Positions 24,906 through 33,952 of a stretch of DNA of 64,000 bases are shown piece by piece. A model generated the notes under the pieces. That model was not told where the DNA came from. It was given only the letters and a program-made list of their open reading frames with translations, and ran no database searches. This DNA comes from Pseudomonadales bacterium (lineage in GTDB: Bacteria; Pseudomonadota; Gammaproteobacteria; Pseudomonadales; UBA7239), in contig JAWLAB010000001.1 in assembly GCA_041395665.1 (NCBI GenBank), positions 248,001 through 312,000 on the forward strand, in the 5' to 3' direction. The position numbers and the translations under genes are program-made. How positions within the stretch are numbered: position 1 is the first letter of the stretch; each line of letters opens with the position of its first letter.

Positions 24906-26507
24906 ATGCACGCTGTGTCACGCCATCTTTTCTTCATTTTTACCCTGTGCTTGCCAGCAATATTGTGGGCAGATCCCGCTGCCGAAATTAACCGCCTCGC
25001 ACCACCAGCCTTGCGTGACACTTACGCCACACGCCAATTCGCACCTCTATGGCTAGAGGGAGACAAACCCAGCACGCGTGCGACACAAGCTTTGGAGTTG
25101 ATGAACCAAGCAGAATTCGATGGCCTACAAGCTAGCGACTACGCACTACCCGCCTTGCAACAATCGCTCACCACACTGCAACAACAAAGCGGCAGCGACA
25201 CACAACTCGCAGCATTTGACCTCGCCATGAGCGGAGCGTTGACACACTACGCCAGCGATCTCTACCTCGGCCGCGCAGACCCACGACAAATGGGCATGGC
25301 GATCGACACCAACACCAAACGCGCCGCACTGCCGCAGCATCTGCAAACCGTTCTAAACGCGACCGATCTCACCGGCGCACTGGCCACGCTGCGCCCCACG
25401 ATTCCACCGTATACCGATCTGCGCCGCCTACTGGTCAAATACCGCACACTAGCAACACAACATCCTTCTGCACCTGTATTACCCCCATTACCCAGTAAAA
25501 AACTTGTTGCCAATAGCACTTGGGATGGCACACCTGCACTCACCAACTGGTTAATTACACTGGGTTATCTGCCCGCCAACACGACCGCGACTACGCAATA
25601 CGATGACGCCGTGGTGGAGGGCGTGAAACGCTTTCAACAGCAACACGGCCAAATTCCTGACGGCGTAATCGGCAAGCAGACCTACGCCAATTTGCTGGTT
25701 TCTCTGCCACAACGCGTACAACAAATTGAGTTGGCGATGGAACGCTTGCGCTGGATCGATGACAGTGTGCTGCAAAAGCGTTTTCTGCTGATCAACATTC
25801 CGCAATTTACGCTGTGGGCTTACGCACCCGATGCCAATCAACAACCGAAAGCTGTTTTGCAAATGCCAGTCGTGGTCGGCAAGGCGCTCAGGCATCAAAC
25901 ACCTGCCATGACCAAAACACTCAGTGCCTTGGTATTTAATCCGTACTGGAATGTGCCGCGCAGTATCGCCACCAAAGAATTGTTGCCGCAGTTGTACGAC
26001 AACCCTTTTTATTTGGCGCGACAGGGCATGGAGTTGGTCGATGGCAGTGGTCGCTCCATCGGCAGTGAAGTGGGTGAGGCAGAATACAACGCCATACTCA
26101 ACGGCGGTGCGCGCATCCGTCAGCGCCCTGGCAGCCAGAACGCACTGGGTAGTTTGAAATTTGTTTTTCCCAATGACGATGCGATTTATATGCACGACAC
26201 GCCATCGAAATCTTTTTTTGCCAAAGAACGCCGAGATTTGAGCCACGGTTGCGTGCGCCTTGGCAACCCGATGGCGCTGGCGCTGTTTGTTCTGCAATCA
26301 CAAAATGGCGGTTGGGATGAAGAACGCATTAGAAATAAATTAGCTAACAGCCATGATCAACATTTGTCGCTCGGCGAGAAATTGCCGGTGCTACTGCTGT
26401 ACTTTACTGCTACAGCAGACGACAAAGGCGAGGCAATTTTTCTACAGGATATTTATCAGCGGGATAACAAATTGGCGGCGTTAATCACTGCGCACCGCGC
26501 TCACTGA
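24906..26507 (+). CDS. L,D-transpeptidase (YcbB/LdtD-like)
   Basis: The 533-residue protein has a signal peptide (residues ~1-20), a scaffold domain, a peptidoglycan-binding PG_binding_1 domain near residues 220-265 (VKRFQQQHGQIPDGVIGKQT) and a YkuD catalytic domain. The active site is DLSHGCVRLGNP with Cys449 and His447; the large YcbB-type layout is clear. It makes 3-3 crosslinks in murein. The ATG at 24906 is chosen because earlier in-frame starts would precede the signal peptide; a GTG at 24915 is an alternative. As in Escherichia coli, a YcbK-like gene lies close by. Its end overlaps the thioesterase gene by 7 bases. Confidence 0.92.
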   Translation: MHAVSRHLFFIFTLCLPAILWADPAAEINRLAPPALRDTYATRQFAPLWLEGDKPSTRATQALELMNQAEFDGLQASDYALPALQQSLTTLQQQSGSDTQLAAFDLAMSGALTHYASDLYLGRADPRQMGMAIDTNTKRAALPQHLQTVLNATDLTGALATLRPTIPPYTDLRRLLVKYRTLATQHPSAPVLPPLPSKKLVANSTWDGTPALTNWLITLGYLPANTTATTQYDDAVVEGVKRFQQQHGQIPDGVIGKQTYANLLVSLPQRVQQIELAMERLRWIDDSVLQKRFLLINIPQFTLWAYAPDANQQPKAVLQMPVVVGKALRHQTPAMTKTLSALVFNPYWNVPRSIATKELLPQLYDNPFYLARQGMELVDGSGRSIGSEVGEAEYNAILNGGARIRQRPGSQNALGSLKFVFPNDDAIYMHDTPSKSFFAKERRDLSHGCVRLGNPMALALFVLQSQNGGWDEERIRNKLANSHDQHLSLGEKLPVLLLYFTATADDKGEAIFLQDIYQRDNKLAALITAHRAH

Positions 26508-26923
26508 AAAATCTGCGCGTATTGCTCTGGCACGGGCTTTAACTGCCCTGTTTTGTAGTCGAAAGTCAGCATCGCCGTTTTGGCGATGGCGCACAACTGA
26601 CCTGTTTTGAGATTGGTGACGCGATAGACAAAATCGCAGCCGTATTTGTTGAAGTCCTGCGCCGCCACTTCAATTTTTAAGCGATCGCCGTAATGTGCTT
26701 CCGCTTTGTAATTGACGGCGAGATCCGCACCGATAAAACCACCGAGGTCCACGCCATATTGTTCAAACGGTAGTGTTGCCATATAGCGACGGCGCGCTTC
26801 GTTGAGCAAACCCACCAAGCGTTCGTTACCTAAATGCAATCCCGCATTGATGTGTTCGATGTAAATATCCAATTCCGTGGCAAAAGGAAACTGCTCAGGA
26901 ATGTCGATGTGGATTTTCGCCAT
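26501..26923 (-). CDS. Acyl-CoA thioesterase, hotdog fold (4HBT family)
   Basis: The 140-residue protein has a 4-hydroxybenzoyl-CoA thioesterase-like hotdog fold: DIYIEHINAGLHLGNERLV near the active site, then LGGFIGADLAVNYKAEAHYG and DFVYRVTNLKTGQL. It probably hydrolyses a short or aromatic acyl-CoA. Its start shares one base with the stop of the upstream YcbK-like gene (TAATG), so the two are co-translated. The substrate is unknown; a role in the steroid/acyl-CoA metabolism around it is possible. Confidence 0.85.
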   Translation of the reverse strand: MAKIHIDIPEQFPFATELDIYIEHINAGLHLGNERLVGLLNEARRRYMATLPFEQYGVDLGGFIGADLAVNYKAEAHYGDRLKIEVAAQDFNKYGCDFVYRVTNLKTGQLCAIAKTAMLTFDYKTGQLKPVPEQYAQIFQ

Positions 26924-27528
26924 TACCAGTACCGCACGCGGCCGGTATCGACATGCACGAAATCCGATTCCGAGTAGTAACCCACACCGCCGCGCTTCAA
27001 TTCTTTCGCCGCATCGCGCACATCACTTAAAGACGAGCCGAGCAGTCGAATATCCACAGCCTGCCCTGTTAAGTGCATGCTTTTTTCAGCCACACCAGTA
27101 TGGGCAGAGCGTTTACGCAGCATCGTATTGGTTTTTGGCGAACGATACGCAGAAATAATTTCAAACGGCTTGCTGCTCTTCAAGTTGCGCTGCACTTGCC
27201 ACAGAGTATCCAACAGTTGTGGATCAATCGGATGAACATCGCCGCTACGGAAATCGCGCATTAAATGCGCGACGCTGACCAAAGACTGCGGCACAAAACG
27301 CTCGCCTACTTTATAGATCAGCGACATCTCTTCACCGGTGTGCGTGTGCACAAACGACAGCGCGCGTTGCTTGCCGGAAATTTTTGCTGCGTGCGATAAA
27401 CTAGGAGCCGCGAGAGCAACGGCACCACCAGCAATACCGCACAGCAAGCGGCGGCGTTGGGGGCAGACTGTTTCGTCCGGCAATTCAATCAAGGGACTAT
27501 CAGTCAACTTTCTACGGGTAAAAATCAC
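26923..27528 (-). CDS. DUF882 / YcbK (MepK)-like murein endopeptidase, Tat-exported
   Basis: The 201-residue protein has an N-terminal twin-arginine-type signal (CPQRRRLLCGIAGGAVALAA). The peptidase M15-like domain has FEIISAYRSPKTNTMLRKRS, SMHLTGQAVDIR and the final SDFVHVDTGRVRYW, which supply the zinc ligands. MepK cleaves 3-3 crosslinks, the product of L,D-transpeptidases such as the neighbouring YcbB-like enzyme. The start is GTG with GAGG eight bases upstream. The stop overlaps the thioesterase start. Confidence 0.9.
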   Translation of the reverse strand: MIFTRRKLTDSPLIELPDETVCPQRRRLLCGIAGGAVALAAPSLSHAAKISGKQRALSFVHTHTGEEMSLIYKVGERFVPQSLVSVAHLMRDFRSGDVHPIDPQLLDTLWQVQRNLKSSKPFEIISAYRSPKTNTMLRKRSAHTGVAEKSMHLTGQAVDIRLLGSSLSDVRDAAKELKRGGVGYYSESDFVHVDTGRVRYW

Positions 27529-27625
27529 TGAGACAACCTCTGGCTTACGGCCAGCGTTTTTCTAGGGCTGGCCATGCTACCCCATGCAATCAGCTCAATC
27601 CACCCATAGAAATCAAGGTTTTAGC

Positions 27626-28699
27626 TTATTGTACGCGCCCTGCCAACACGGTGAGACGCGCCTCCGCCTCGCTGACAATACGGGCGATCAGGTCGGCGCA
27701 GGTCGGCAAATCGTCGATGGTACCTGCCACTTGGCCCGATGGCAGCACACCTTCATCAGGCCGCCCTTCCACCATCGCCTTCTGAATAATCATGGGCGCG
27801 TTGGCAGAAAACATCGCCTGCGACAGGGTCATGTCATCGTCTTTTGCCATCGCCAGCGCCGATTGAAACAGCGACAAAAAGCTCGCGCCGGTCAGAGCTC
27901 GGTATTTGAGTCCATTTTGCAGAGCAAGCACTAACTTACGCAGAGTGCCTGCTTTTTCAACGCTACTGAGGAAATCATTGAGGATCATGCGCTGCGGCAT
28001 ACCATCCAAGGCGGTGGAAACGATGATCTCGGCGGGATTCTTACAGGCGAGGTAGCGTTGCTTGGTCGCCTCCGGCACAGGGCTCTCTTGCGTGAGCAGA
28101 AAGCGCGTACCCATGGCGATACCGTCCGCACCCCAAGCCATCGCCGCCACCAGCCCGCGACCGTCTTTGAAGCCGCCCGCCGCCAACACCGGCACTTTGC
28201 CCGCGCAGGCGTCGATCACCTGTGGCACCAATAAAGTGGTAGGTACCGCGCCGGTGTGGCCGCCACCTTCGCCGCCTTGAATAGTGACCGCATCCGCACC
28301 CATCTCTATCGCCTTTGCCGCGTGCTTGGGCAAGCCGATGGTCGGCATGCAAATCACGCCAGCATCCTTCAACTTCTTCACCATGTCTTTGCCAGGCGAA
28401 CGCGAGTAACTCACCGCACGCACGCCGTGTTTCACCACCATGTCCACGATCTGCGGCGCATTGGGCTGATACATATGGAAGTTCACACCGAAAGGTTTAT
28501 CGGTCAGCGATTTGGTTTTGATGATGGCCGCTTCCATATGCTCAGGCGGAATAGTCGCGCCGGCGAGAAAACCGAAACCACCGGCGTTACAGGTGCCCGC
28601 CACCAAGCGCGGATCAGCCACCCAGCCCATCGCCGTTTGAATGATTGGGTACTGGCAACCCAGTAAATCGGTGATGCGCGTGCTGAGGGATACTGTCAT
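27626..28699 (-). CDS. ipdC: IpdC-like flavin-dependent oxidoreductase (NPD/nitronate monooxygenase family)
   Basis: The 357-residue TIM-barrel flavoprotein starts RITDLLGCQYPIIQTAMGWVA and has FGVNFHMY, TIQGGEGGGHTG, VLAAGGFKDGRGL and AMGTRFLLTQES. From memory it follows Mycobacterium tuberculosis IpdC (Rv3553), sharing QGGEGGGHTG, GMGWVA-type and SGQVAG-DDLP segments. IpdC works in opening the last steroid ring. The start at 28699 matches the family; a longer in-frame ATG at 28741 adds 14 residues without support. ipdA/ipdB lie 3-5 kb away on the same strand. Confidence 0.86.
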   Translation of the reverse strand: MTVSLSTRITDLLGCQYPIIQTAMGWVADPRLVAGTCNAGGFGFLAGATIPPEHMEAAIIKTKSLTDKPFGVNFHMYQPNAPQIVDMVVKHGVRAVSYSRSPGKDMVKKLKDAGVICMPTIGLPKHAAKAIEMGADAVTIQGGEGGGHTGAVPTTLLVPQVIDACAGKVPVLAAGGFKDGRGLVAAMAWGADGIAMGTRFLLTQESPVPEATKQRYLACKNPAEIIVSTALDGMPQRMILNDFLSSVEKAGTLRKLVLALQNGLKYRALTGASFLSLFQSALAMAKDDDMTLSQAMFSANAPMIIQKAMVEGRPDEGVLPSGQVAGTIDDLPTCADLIARIVSEAEARLTVLAGRVQ

Positions 28700-28805
28700 G
28701 GCAAGTCTCTGGCTGGTTTTGCGGAGGCGGCATTTTATCAAAATGCGCTAGGCAAATTGTCTTAGGTGCAGAACACAATCGGGCAGGAAATCTTCCAGTG
28801 GTAAC

Positions 28806-30095
28806 ATGCCCTCCTTCCAAGGAAACGGCAGCAGCAGTATGAAACTTAGCGCAAAACAAAAAGTGGGCATCGGCTTTTATATGGCGCACAGCCTACTCAC
28901 CAAGCCGCAGTTCTTTGCTTACAGCCCGCGCAAACAATCGTTTATTGATGACCCCTATCCCGTGTATCGCCGTATGCGTGATAAAAAACCTGCTTTTTGG
29001 TCGCCCTACACGATCGGCTGGCACATCTCTGGCTCGCACGAATTTTTATTGCAGTGTTTGAAGGATGAACGCCTCAGTCACTGTTTTCGTTTGTGGAAAT
29101 TTGCACCGGAGTACGATGCATCTAGCCCACTCGATAATTTATTGAGCAGTTTGTTGATGGCGCTGCCCGCCAAAGATCACATGCGCGTGCGCAAATTGGT
29201 GTCGCCCGCGTTTTCACCGCGTTTTGTTGCCGAAGCCAAACCGGAAATTGAAGCGCTGGTGCAAGAAGAATTAAAACATTTTGATCGTAACGGCGAATTG
29301 GATTTGGTGAAGCTGTGCCGTGAAATTCCTATCAACGCGATGGCGATTTATTTCCGCATTCCCGATGCCATGCGCGGTGATTTCAACGCACTGGGTCACG
29401 CCATCATTGCCGCGTTTAGTTCCGAAATGGACAACATGGATACTGAAGCTGCCGAGCGCGGCATCGCACAACTGCGCGCACTGTTTGCAGAAAAACGCCG
29501 CAATCCTGACGACTCTTTTATGTCTACGCTCATCAACCACATGGAAGATGGCGACAGCATGTCGGAAAACGAAGCGCTCGGTTTAGTGGGCGCACTGCTC
29601 GCCGCCGGCGTTGATACCACTTTTGATTACATGCTGAATATTTTCTACGGCTTGGTGAAAAATCCGCAGTGGGGACCTTGGCTGTTAGAGAACGAAGATA
29701 AATTACAAAACTTGATGGATGAAACTTTTCGCTGGAATACCTTTGGCAATCGCGGCTTCTTTCGTTTTGCAGTAGAAGATTTGGAAATTCACGGGCAGAA
29801 AATTAAAAAAGGCGAAATCGTACAGATTATGTTCTCCATCGCCAACCACGACCCTGCCGTATTTCCTGAGCCAAATACCTTCAACCCACTGCGCGAAAAT
29901 CTCGACAAAGCCTACACCTTCGGTCTCGGCGCGCATTACTGTTTGGGTCACGCTATCGCCAAATTGATCGCGCAAGTAACGGTGATGGCGGTGGTAAAAC
30001 GCTATCCGACTATGCAGTCTAAAACCGATCCTACGCGTGAATACAATATGCTGACACGGCGGATTAATCGGATGACTTTGGTTAAACCGCAATAA
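28806..30095 (+). CDS. Cytochrome P450
   Basis: The 429-residue (from 28806) or 418-residue (from the ATG at 28839) protein has the heme loop FGLGAHYCLGHAIAKL with the thiolate Cys, an I-helix oxygen-activating GALLAAGVDTTF, the E-x-x-R element in LMDETFRW and a meander before the heme loop. It is a soluble bacterial P450 needing a separate ferredoxin and reductase, none of which is adjacent. It is divergent from ipdC and flanked by other steroid-catabolism genes, so a steroid or terpenoid hydroxylation is a reasonable guess. Neither start has a good ribosome site. Confidence 0.92.
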   Translation: MPSFQGNGSSSMKLSAKQKVGIGFYMAHSLLTKPQFFAYSPRKQSFIDDPYPVYRRMRDKKPAFWSPYTIGWHISGSHEFLLQCLKDERLSHCFRLWKFAPEYDASSPLDNLLSSLLMALPAKDHMRVRKLVSPAFSPRFVAEAKPEIEALVQEELKHFDRNGELDLVKLCREIPINAMAIYFRIPDAMRGDFNALGHAIIAAFSSEMDNMDTEAAERGIAQLRALFAEKRRNPDDSFMSTLINHMEDGDSMSENEALGLVGALLAAGVDTTFDYMLNIFYGLVKNPQWGPWLLENEDKLQNLMDETFRWNTFGNRGFFRFAVEDLEIHGQKIKKGEIVQIMFSIANHDPAVFPEPNTFNPLRENLDKAYTFGLGAHYCLGHAIAKLIAQVTVMAVVKRYPTMQSKTDPTREYNMLTRRINRMTLVKPQ

Positions 30096-30118
30096 TATTT
30101 TTCGTATTCCAAAAACAC

Positions 30119-30145
30119 AAAAAGGCAGCCTAGGCTGCCTTTTTT
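30119..30145. terminator. Terminator between P450 and thiolase genes
   Basis: AAAGGCAGCC pairs with GGCTGCC across CCTAGG, followed by six Ts (30140-30145) and preceded by an A-run, so it can serve both convergent genes. Confidence 0.9.
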
Positions 30146-30171
30146 CTTTATCGCAGAGTAGCGACAGCAAT

Positions 30172-31355
30172 TTATTTTTTCAAAATCACCGACGAGCCGT
30201 GACCGAATAAACCTTGATTGGCAGTGATGCCGACTTTGGCGTTGGGCACTTGGCGCTCACCCGCTTGACCGCGCAACTGCCATGTCAGCTCACACACTTG
30301 TGCGAGTGCTTGCGCGGGTACGGCCTCGCCAAAACACGCTAAACCGCCGGATGGATTGACCGGCAAACGACCGCCCAATTTGGTGACGCCATCGCGTACC
30401 AGTTTTGCACCGTCGCCGCGCGCGCACAGTTGCAAATCTTCGTACCAATCCAACTCCAGCGCAGTGGACAAGTCATAGACTTCCGCCACCGACACATCTT
30501 CAGGGCCAATACCCGCTTCGGCGTAGGCTTTTTTCGGCAGCGCCGCGCGGAAAGAATGCGCTTCCATCGCCACCGCAGAATCGGTTGCCAAATCCGGCAT
30601 TTCAATCACCGCCGAAGCAAAAGTTGGCGTGACGGTAGAAATCGCCGCGACTTTTACGGCATCACTGCGACCGATTTTTTTCGCGTATTCCGCTGAACAA
30701 ACGATCAACGCCGCAGCGCCGTCAGAAGTCGCGCACACATCCATCAAGCGCAGCGGATCCGCCACCATCGCAGAAGCAGCAACATCCGCAGCGGTAAATT
30801 TTTCTTGTAGCGCGCATACGGATTGGTAAAACCGTGTTCTGCATTTTTCACTTTGACACTGGCAAAATCTTCCAGCGTGTCGCCGTACATTTCCATGCGA
30901 CGGCGCGCATACAAGGCAAAATAACTCGGGTTGGTAATGCCCAAACGAAAACGCACCCAATCTGGATCTTCTGGCCGCTCACCCGGTGCCGGTTTCAAAA
31001 AACCTTTCGGCGTGGTATCAGAACCAATCACCAAAGCCACATCGCATTGACCGGATAAAATTTTTGTACGCGCTGCTGCTAATGCTTGCGAACCGGATGC
31101 ACAAGCCGCGTAAGAAGTATTTACTTCTGCGCCCTGCCAACCGAGTGCTTGCGCAAAAGTTGCGCCGGCAACATAACCGGGGTAACCGCAACGCATCGTC
31201 GCCGCACCAGAAACAAATTGCACATCGCGCCAATTGATGCCTGCATCTTTTAATGCTGCACGCGCAGCGACGACACCGTATTCAACAAAATTTTTGCCCC
31301 ATTTTCCCCACGGGTGCATGCCTACGCCGAGAATGGCAATTTCATTACTCATCAT
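30172..31355 (-). pseudogene. SCP2/Ltp-type thiolase, interrupted by a one-base deletion
   Basis: Two overlapping reading frames make one thiolase. The upstream part (from 31355, or ATG 31352) has SNEIAILGVGMHPWG, the nucleophile region TSYAACASGSQAL and PSYFALYARRRMEMYG. The downstream part continues with KFTAADVAASAMVADPL, DVCATSDGAAALIV, GGLACFGEAVPAQA and the C-terminal ANQGLFGHGSSVILKK. The frame breaks at an A5 run (plus-strand T5 at 30799-30803), where one more A restores RYKKKFTAADV. Total length would be about 394 residues. It follows a DUF35 gene, the usual partner of steroid side-chain thiolases/aldolases. It may be intact in the organism if the base was lost in sequencing. Confidence 0.85.
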
Positions 31356-31362
31356 CAATTCC

Positions 31363-31794
31363 TCAGGCTACCGGCTTCCACTTCCATGTCAGTTTTACAG
31401 ACTGTTCATCCTCGAACAGTTTTTCCAACACCAATTCCACATCCATGCCCGCTTTTAATTGCGACACTTCCACACCAGTGACGGCTTGACCGAGCACAAT
31501 CATTTTTTCTTTCGCCAACTCCACCGCAATGATGGTGTACGGCACATACGGATCAGGCGACACATACGGCTCTGGTGGTTGATAACAAGCGTTAGTGAAT
31601 GACCAAATTTTCCCGGTGCGCGACAGCTGCACTTCATCAAAACTTTCGCTGTTGCAATCCGGATTTTTGCAAAACACCGTCTGCTTCGGAAAATAATAAG
31701 TGCTGCAACTTTTGCACTGCGTGCCGATGAGATGCGGCTTTTCCGCATCCATCGTGAACCAGCCTTCAAGAACGGGAGCTGTCGGTTTCGTCAT
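31363..31794 (-). CDS. DUF35 OB-fold/zinc-ribbon protein, thiolase partner
   Basis: The 143-residue protein has an N-terminal rubredoxin-like zinc ribbon (CKSCSTYYFP and FCKNPDC, two C-x-x-C-type pairs) and an OB-fold with GKIWSFTNACYQPPEPY, PYTIIAVEL and LGQAVTG. DUF35 proteins bind acyl-CoA and form complexes with SCP2-type thiolases or MaoC hydratases in steroid side-chain degradation. The ATG at 31794 is preferred to a TTG at 31800. It lies directly between ipdB and the thiolase on one strand. Confidence 0.9.
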   Translation of the reverse strand: MTKPTAPVLEGWFTMDAEKPHLIGTQCKSCSTYYFPKQTVFCKNPDCNSESFDEVQLSRTGKIWSFTNACYQPPEPYVSPDPYVPYTIIAVELAKEKMIVLGQAVTGVEVSQLKAGMDVELVLEKLFEDEQSVKLTWKWKPVA

Positions 31795-31800
31795 GGTCAA

Positions 31801-32568
31801 TCAACCCAAAGCGGTTGCGCGAATATTGTGTGGATCCAACTGCGCCAGCAACGCCAATTGTTCAGCCGTCGGCTCAGCCGTGGTTGGAATATTTGCTGGA
31901 ATATGCAGCGGAAAGCCAGTGTTTTCCACCACTTGTTCCACCGTCACACCCGGATGCAGTGAGTGAATCGCCACTTGGTGATTCGGGCCGCTGAAATCCA
32001 AGATGCACAAATTGGTGATGATCCAACGAATATCAACTAATTCTTGCAAGCTCCAACCTTTTGGCAAACGCGCAGGGTTGTAACCGATAGATGCCACCAT
32101 GTCGCACTCATTTTCCACAAACACTTTTTTGTTGTGATTGGGAACAAAAAACGAGTTCGCGTGGCTGATGGAGTTACCAGGAAAACCGCGCACACCCAAC
32201 ATTTGCGTTTTCGGTTTTTTGTAGTCGGAACCGATCATAGAAATATTGGCCTGACCAAAACGATCAATCTGTGTTGGCCCCACCATTGCGTGGCGCTTTC
32301 CGCTCCACACATTATCAAAAATGCGTGAGAAACCCATCCAAGATTCAAATTGAGGTTTGTAATCGCCGCGTGGTCCAACCGGTACCGGTTCAGACACCAT
32401 CCATGCTTCAGAATCTGTCATCAACATATCTGGATTGCATGTTTTCATCGCCAGTGATGCAGCTAAACGCGGCACAACACCAATACCGGTTGCCAAGACT
32501 TCGCCATTATTTTTCCACGCCTGTGATGCAGCACAAATAACCAGGTCTACGAGTGTGTATTCGCTCAT
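31801..32568 (-). CDS. ipdB: CoA-transferase-like ring hydrolase subunit beta, IpdB-like
   Basis: The 255-residue protein belongs to the class I CoA-transferase beta subunits: VVPRLAASLA, TDSEAWM, SGKRHAMVGPTQIDRFGQANIS and GFPGNSISHANSFFVPNH. It pairs with the alpha subunit encoded just upstream. From memory it matches mycobacterial IpdB, which with IpdA hydrolyses COCHEA-CoA, opening the last steroid ring, and lacks the classical catalytic glutamate. A GGAGA ribosome site precedes the ATG. Confidence 0.88.
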   Translation of the reverse strand: MSEYTLVDLVICAASQAWKNNGEVLATGIGVVPRLAASLAMKTCNPDMLMTDSEAWMVSEPVPVGPRGDYKPQFESWMGFSRIFDNVWSGKRHAMVGPTQIDRFGQANISMIGSDYKKPKTQMLGVRGFPGNSISHANSFFVPNHNKKVFVENECDMVASIGYNPARLPKGWSLQELVDIRWIITNLCILDFSGPNHQVAIHSLHPGVTVEQVVENTGFPLHIPANIPTTAEPTAEQLALLAQLDPHNIRATALG

Positions 32569-32583
32569 GTCATTGTCTCCTGA

Positions 32584-33459
32584 TTAAAATACGGGCAGTG
32601 GCAGCTGCTTGATTGCATCAAGTCCGCCCACTTTTTCTAAATAGTCTTTCTCGCTGCCAGCAATGTATTGATCAAAATACGCTTGCCAACCGCCTTCTTC
32701 TTTTGCCGACGCGTTGTACGCTTTGAAATGTTTGCTGTCAAAACCGTAGAGCGGTGCGCAAGAAGTTGGGTGTGCGCCACCGGCGATATGCACTACGCCC
32801 GTCGTTTCGCTGCGCTCCCAAAATACATAGCGCGCTTCTTCGCCTTGATGGAAATATTCGGTCTCCACCAATTCATCACAAGTTGCAAACGTTTTGTCCG
32901 CTGCGCGCACAAATATATCGTCCATGTAATGATCAGGACCTTTGATTTGGCAAACGCCGCGCGCATCGGCGCGATCAACATGCACTAACGCGACATCTAA
33001 TTTAATCGCAGGCATTGCCACCCATTCTTTGTCGTCGTAAGGCGATGCAATCATTTTGAGATCAGGGTTGTGCTTCAACACATCGGTACCGATACCAATG
33101 CGCGTTGGAATAAACGGAATGTTGTAGCCCGCAGCTTTTAAGCCCAGCAGGAACATACCTTCATCCACTTCCATCACTTCGATGTCGCCGTTTTGGCGCG
33201 CTTTACGGAAGTAGGGCTCGAGCGGAATAAAGTCCAAAGATACGAAAGCGAAGATCACTTTTTTGACCTTGCCCGCCGCGCACAACATACCGACATCCGC
33301 GCCGCCGTAGGCCACCACGGTGAGATCTTTCAGATTAGAGCGGAGGATTTCGCGCACCAGCGCCATAGGTTTGCGGCGAGGACCCCAGCCGCCGATACCG
33401 ATGGTCATACCATCGCGCAGCTGGCTGACGACATCAGCCGCCGTCATGACTTTATTCAT
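32584..33459 (-). CDS. ipdA: CoA-transferase-like ring hydrolase subunit alpha, IpdA-like
   Basis: The 291-residue protein has DGMTIGIGGWGPRRKPMALV and RSNLKDLTVVAYGGADVGML followed by CAAGKVKKV, matching mycobacterial IpdA (SGMTIGIAGWGSRRKPMA, TVVTYGGPDLG as remembered). Later segments VDEGMFLLGL and MPAIKLDVALVHV are also conserved. With IpdB it opens the final ring of steroid catabolism. It heads a three- or four-gene run (ipdA-ipdB-DUF35-thiolase) read on the minus strand. Confidence 0.9.
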   Translation of the reverse strand: MNKVMTAADVVSQLRDGMTIGIGGWGPRRKPMALVREILRSNLKDLTVVAYGGADVGMLCAAGKVKKVIFAFVSLDFIPLEPYFRKARQNGDIEVMEVDEGMFLLGLKAAGYNIPFIPTRIGIGTDVLKHNPDLKMIASPYDDKEWVAMPAIKLDVALVHVDRADARGVCQIKGPDHYMDDIFVRAADKTFATCDELVETEYFHQGEEARYVFWERSETTGVVHIAGGAHPTSCAPLYGFDSKHFKAYNASAKEEGGWQAYFDQYIAGSEKDYLEKVGGLDAIKQLPLPVF

Positions 33460-33609
33460 CGTGAGTTACCTTTCGATCAGATGAGAGGAAAGGCGGAAAA
33501 CCCGCCCAAGAAAGCGCGGTGATACTACGGGTTCACGGGGTGCAAGTCAATGAAAGCGGCTGCAGCTTGCCGCATAAAATCCTTAAAAAACAAAAAGTTA
33601 GCGATAAAT

Positions 33610-33641
33610 CCGCCACAAAGTGGCTGGCTTACACTTTGCGG
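33610..33641 (-). terminator. Imperfect hairpin downstream of the small membrane-protein gene
   Basis: CCGCCACAAAGTG (33610-33622) pairs with CACTTTGCGG (33632-33641) with a two-base bulge. Only a weak T-rich stretch follows on the minus strand. It may end the comF/small-membrane-gene transcript before ipdA. Confidence 0.35.
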
Positions 33642-33650
33642 CTCCTGACC

Positions 33651-33878
33651 TTAAGTCAAGCCCGCCAGCAGAAAGCCAAAGCCCAACAGAGCTAAAGCCA
33701 ACACTTCCCACGCTTTACCCAAATTAAACAGCGCGTACAGATAAGAGAGAGGGGGTAAAAATACGCTCATGAAGCCCCACGCGTAATCGGCCTTGAATGA
33801 CAAAATGATCAGGTAGCCCCAGCTGATCACAAGGGTAGCAATACCAAACATGGTCAAAACAGACGAAATCGAATCCAT
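33651..33878 (-). CDS. Small integral membrane protein
   Basis: The 75-residue protein is almost all hydrophobic, with two or three membrane segments (about residues 4-27, 33-52 and 55-74). No family motif or charged active-site residue is visible. A GAGAG ribosome site precedes the ATG. It follows comF by about 75 bases on the same strand and may be the last gene of the Let operon. Function unknown. Confidence 0.65.
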   Translation of the reverse strand: MDSISSVLTMFGIATLVISWGYLIILSFKADYAWGFMSVFLPPLSYLYALFNLGKAWEVLALALLGFGFLLAGLT

Positions 33879-33952
33879 AACATACTCTCAATAGAAGAAT
33901 AGGAAGCCGGCGCATTATAGGTGCTGCCTTCTTGCGGTGAAACTGCAGATTG

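Noticed and set aside
25551..26297. 248-codon minus-strand frame opposite the L,D-transpeptidase
   Set aside because: It overlaps the conserved catalytic domain on the other strand and resembles no family; judged a shadow.
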